A DNA stretch of 64,000 bases. It comes from Hyunsoonleella aquatilis. Its GTDB lineage: Bacteria > Bacteroidota > Bacteroidia > Flavobacteriales > Flavobacteriaceae. The notes under the pieces are model-generated. The model saw only the letters and a list, made by a program, of their open reading frames with translations. It did no database searches and was not told the origin of the DNA. Positions 61,447 to 64,000 of the stretch are shown here, in pieces; position 1 is the stretch's first letter; every line of letters starts with the position of its first letter. Both the position numbers and the translations under genes were made by a program. The stretch is from assembly GCF_014270105.1 (NCBI RefSeq), contig NZ_JACNMF010000005.1, positions 62,001 through 126,000 of the forward strand. The letters are read 5' to 3'.

Positions 61447-62535
61447 CTATTCAAAATAGCTAAAAGTTTCTCCGTCCTTTATTTTTAAGAGGGATTCATA
61501 AATCAGTCGAATCACGTTTTCAACATCATTCCTGTGCACCATTTCTACGGTGGTGTGCATGTATCGCAATGGTAGGGATATCAACGCAGAAGCCACTCCC
61601 CCATTACTGTAGGCAAAGGCATCTGTATCGGTTCCCGTTGCTCTTGATAGCGCCGAACGCTGAAAAGGAATATCTTTTTCCTCAGCCGTATCGATGATTA
61701 AATCTCTTAATTTTTGTTGCACAGCAGGGGCATATGCCACTACCGGCCCCTTACCTATTTCCATGTGGCCTTCCTTCTTCTTCTCTATCATCGGCGTCGT
61801 GGTGTCATGTGTAACATCGGTTACTATAGCAACATTAGGCTGAATGGTTTCGGTAATCATTTGAGCGCCACGCAACCCGATTTCCTCTTGGACGGCATTA
61901 GTGACATACAAACCAAAAGGCAATTCTTTCTTGTCCTCTTTTAATAACCGTGCCACCTCAGCTATCATAAAACCACCCATGCGGTTGTCCAATGCACGGC
62001 ATACAAATTTATCCTCATTCAAAATATGGAATTCATCCGGGTAGGTAATCACACAACCTACGTGGACTCCTAATTTTTCAACTTCCTCCTTATTGGCGCA
62101 TCCGCAATCGATAAAAATATTATCCAATTTTGGCGGCTCCTCCTTTGCTTTATTTCGTGTATGAATCGCAGGCCATCCAAAAACGCCTTTTACTACGCCT
62201 TTTTTTGTATGGATATCGACCACTTTACTCGGCGCAATCTGATGGTCGCTTCCGCCATTTCTAATCACATAAATCAACCCATTATCGCTGATATAATTAA
62301 CGTACCATGAAATTTCATCAGAATGTCCTTCAATCACCACCTTATATTTAGCCTTGGGGTTAATAACGCCCACCGCAGTGCCATAAGTGTCCGTTATAAA
62401 CTCATCCACATAAGGCTTCAGGTAGTCCATCCATAGTTTTTGGCCCTCCCATTCGTAACCCGTGGGAGCCGCATTATTTAAATATTTTTCTAAAAATTCA
62501 AGAGATTTCTCGTTGAGAATTGATTGCTTCGACAT
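61447..62535 (-). CDS. M42-family metallopeptidase (glutamyl aminopeptidase/endoglucanase-like)
   Basis: A 362-residue cytoplasmic aminopeptidase with a dinuclear metal site. Landmarks: IEGHSDEISWYV, CRALDNRMGGFM, the Glu-Glu pair in NAVQEEIGLRGAQM, VTDVTHDT and a C-terminal RYMHTTVEMVHRNDVE histidine. The start ATG at 62535 (MSKQSILNEKSLEFL) is preferred over an upstream ATG that adds a hydrophobic 13-residue piece unlike the family. It is divergent from the DUF4294 gene. Annotated homologues are often called endoglucanase, but peptidase activity is better supported for the family. Confidence 0.92.
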   Translation of the reverse strand: MSKQSILNEKSLEFLEKYLNNAAPTGYEWEGQKLWMDYLKPYVDEFITDTYGTAVGVINPKAKYKVVIEGHSDEISWYVNYISDNGLIYVIRNGGSDHQIAPSKVVDIHTKKGVVKGVFGWPAIHTRNKAKEEPPKLDNIFIDCGCANKEEVEKLGVHVGCVITYPDEFHILNEDKFVCRALDNRMGGFMIAEVARLLKEDKKELPFGLYVTNAVQEEIGLRGAQMITETIQPNVAIVTDVTHDTTTPMIEKKKEGHMEIGKGPVVAYAPAVQQKLRDLIIDTAEEKDIPFQRSALSRATGTDTDAFAYSNGGVASALISLPLRYMHTTVEMVHRNDVENVIRLIYESLLKIKDGETFSYFE

Positions 62536-62602
62536 ATGTAAAAAATTTGCACTAAAATAATAATATAAATACAAAATGGATGTTTAACAGAATGTAAATT
62601 CT

Positions 62603-62610
62603 TAATTTTG
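62603..62610 (+). promoter_or_regulatory. Candidate -7 element for the DUF4294 gene
   Basis: TAATTTTG matches TAnnTTTG; TTTA at 62583-62586 with a 16-base spacer is a weak -33. Start codon 30 bases downstream. Confidence 0.45.
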
Positions 62611-62639
62611 GAACTGTTTTTGCTCCAAAGGAATCTGCA

Positions 62640-63317
62640 ATGCGCTACCTTAAATATATATTCGTCCTTTTGCCTTTTTTTGCTTTGTCACAGGTGACCG
62701 ATGTGGAAAAGGATTCTACAGATATCAAGTACCTCATTATTGAAGGCGATTCCGTGCCCAGAAAGTCTATTGATCTGGACGAGGTGATGTTGCTACATAG
62801 GTTGAAATTTGACAGTAAGAAGGATAGAATTCGATATTTAATCCTGAGAAAAAAAACCATAAAGGTTTACCCCTACGCGAAACTTGCCGCAGAAAGGTTA
62901 GACTCACTAACACAGCGATTGAAAACCATCACCAAAAAAAGACAACAAAAAAAATATACCAAGCAAGTACAAAAATACATTGAGGAAGAGTTTTCTGCAG
63001 AACTGAAAAAATTTACCCGTACCGAAGGTCAAATTTTAGTAAAGTTGATTCATCGCCAAACGGGCAGAACGGCATTTGATTTGGTAAAAGAACTCCGAAG
63101 TGGCTGGCGCGCCTTTTGGTATAATACCACTGCCACCATGTTCGACATTTCGTTAAAAAAGGAATACGACCCTTTAAATGAAAAGGAGGACTACCTTATT
63201 GAAGACATCCTTCAACGAAACTTCCAAAGTGGACGTTTAGAACGTCAGAAATCAGCATTGGATATTGATTTTTATGACCTGACGGATAAATGGCTGTACA
63301 ATAAAACCGAGGAGTAA
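62640..63317 (+). CDS. DUF4294 domain-containing exported protein
   Basis: A 225-residue protein with a signal peptide (YLKYIFVLLPFFALSQVTD). The DUF4294 core starts DSVPRKSIDLDEVMLLHRLKF, with RIRYLILRKKTIKVYPYAKL, then a basic helical stretch (TQRLKTITKKRQQKKYTKQV) and LVKLIHRQTGRTAFDLVKEL. These proteins are typical of Bacteroidota and have no assigned role; a periplasmic location is inferred. The hemolysin III-family gene starts 3 bases after its stop. Confidence 0.9.
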   Translation: MRYLKYIFVLLPFFALSQVTDVEKDSTDIKYLIIEGDSVPRKSIDLDEVMLLHRLKFDSKKDRIRYLILRKKTIKVYPYAKLAAERLDSLTQRLKTITKKRQQKKYTKQVQKYIEEEFSAELKKFTRTEGQILVKLIHRQTGRTAFDLVKELRSGWRAFWYNTTATMFDISLKKEYDPLNEKEDYLIEDILQRNFQSGRLERQKSALDIDFYDLTDKWLYNKTEE

Positions 63318-63320
63318 GCC

Positions 63321-63947
63321 ATGCGCATCCAAACGCCTTTTGAAGAAAAACTCAATAGCCTAAGTCATGGCATTGGGGCTTTGTTTGGAATTGTGGCCTT
63401 GGTGCTACTTATCATTTACGAAACGCAGAAAACACCTTGGAGCCTATTTAGCGTCATCATTTATGGGCTTTCCATTATCATTTTGTTTACGGCCTCCACT
63501 TTTTATCATGCCTCCAAAACAGAACGGCGAAAACATTATTTTAGAATCCTCGACCACATTAGCATTTACCTTTTAATTGCTGGCACCTATACACCTGTTT
63601 CTATAATTTCTTTGGAAGAAAGCATTGGTTGGAAATTATTTTGGGCGGTTTGGGGCATTGCATGTTTTGGCGTAATCCTAAAAGTATTCTTTACGGGCAG
63701 GTTTGAATTCTTTTCCGTGTTGCTCTACCTCGTGATGGGCTGGTTGGTAGTTTTTGATTTTTCCGCATTGTCGCAAGTCATTGGGAGCGGAGGCATACTT
63801 TTCCTTTTTGCTGGGGGTTTGGCCTATACTCTGGGCATCGTATTCTATGCCATTGAAAAAATTCCCTACAACCACGTGATTTGGCATCTTTTTGTGCTGG
63901 CGGGCGCCATTTGTCATTTCTTCATGATATTTTTCTATGTGATATGA
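63321..63947 (+). CDS. Hemolysin III family (PAQR-like) membrane protein
   Basis: A 208-residue protein with seven membrane helices and the family motifs: EEKLNSLSHGIGALFGIVAL, TASTFYHASK, RILDHISIYLLIAGTYTP and a C-terminal IWHLFVLAGAICHFF with the conserved histidines that bind metal in PAQR proteins. Length is typical. Biochemical role is unclear; hemolytic activity is a historical name. It overlaps the next gene by 4 bases (ATGA). Confidence 0.93.
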   Translation: MRIQTPFEEKLNSLSHGIGALFGIVALVLLIIYETQKTPWSLFSVIIYGLSIIILFTASTFYHASKTERRKHYFRILDHISIYLLIAGTYTPVSIISLEESIGWKLFWAVWGIACFGVILKVFFTGRFEFFSVLLYLVMGWLVVFDFSALSQVIGSGGILFLFAGGLAYTLGIVFYAIEKIPYNHVIWHLFVLAGAICHFFMIFFYVI

Positions 63948-64000
63948 CTGAGATTGTAAAAGCCGCAGAGGAAAGGCAATTCAAATTAATTGAAAATCTG
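63944..64000 (+). CDS. Start of next gene, truncated by window edge
   Basis: ATG at 63944 overlaps the previous stop by 4 bases and stays open to the window end (MTEIVKAAEERQFKLIENL). The overlap supports coding and coupling. Nineteen residues are too few to identify the product. Confidence 0.65.
   Translation, partial: MTEIVKAAEERQFKLIENL

Noticed and set aside
1-64000. CRISPR arrays, rRNA genes, complete insertion sequences, prophage or integrase genes
   Set aside because: No spaced direct-repeat array, rRNA segment, transposase, phage structural gene or integrase was found.

Overview
The window is a chromosomal segment of a marine-type member of the Flavobacteriaceae (phylum Bacteroidota). 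The evidence is the presence of gliding-motility genes gldF/gldG next to dnaN, a SusC/SusD polysaccharide-utilisation locus driven by a hybrid two-component regulator, two secreted proteins with type IX secretion (T9SS) C-terminal tails, promoters of the TAnnTTTG (-7) type, low GC content and weak Shine-Dalgarno signals. No species can be named from the sequence alone.

Layout. 1-3.5 kb: the end of a LacI-type regulator followed by galM-galK-galT (Leloir pathway, galE not here), closed by a terminator. 3.6-6.7 kb: a beta-helix lipoprotein, an unknown membrane protein and a PPK2 kinase. 7.0-12.2 kb (minus): a very tight five-gene operon (ABC ATPase, ABC-2 permease, MscS channel, outer-membrane protein, sigma-54-type response regulator without DNA-binding domain). 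12.5-14.2 kb (minus): grpE-dnaJ. 14.3-24.1 kb: housekeeping genes (YceI lipoprotein, alpha carbonic anhydrase, HAD phosphatase, purC, phoH, SAM hydrolase-like DUF62, small monooxygenase, gldF-ORF-gldG, dnaN). 24.2-29.2 kb: an AT-rich accessory stretch with a T9SS beta-helix protein, short interspersed repeats, a DUF4412-like protein, a 48-codon small gene, a structured intergenic element, DUF4870 and a universal stress protein.

29.4-38.9 kb is the most interesting part. A sigma-54 activator with a cyclic-nucleotide-binding domain, PAS, AAA+ and Fis-type HTH is followed by a textbook-looking sigma-54 control region: three CGA-N4-TCG dyads, a perfect match to the IHF consensus, and a GG-N10-GC -24/-12 element. 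This drives osmC and a pyruvate:ferredoxin oxidoreductase (PFOR) homologue that has lost three of four cysteines of its proximal iron-sulfur cluster. Convergent to PFOR lies a 1135-residue TPR-histidine kinase-receiver-class III cyclase fusion, a plausible local source of the cyclic nucleotide. I infer a second-messenger-to-sigma-54 circuit controlling redox/anaerobic metabolism; the parts are seen, the wiring is inferred.

39.1-42.7 kb: DUF3108 protein, small membrane protein, two tandem M28 peptidases and a stand-alone LuxR-type HTH. 43.0-55.8 kb (minus): a PUL (hybrid two-component regulator, SusC, SusD, GH88, GH2), whose GH88 suggests a uronic-acid-containing substrate. 55.9-61.4 kb: a module bounded by two 34-36 bp direct repeats resembling the 3' end of the adjacent tRNA-Arg(UCU); it holds a frameshifted rraA-like pseudogene and a large secreted fusion of CRTAC/UnbV repeats with a vanadium haloperoxidase-like domain. 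61.4-64.0 kb: M42 peptidase, DUF4294 protein, hemolysin III family protein and the start of one more gene.
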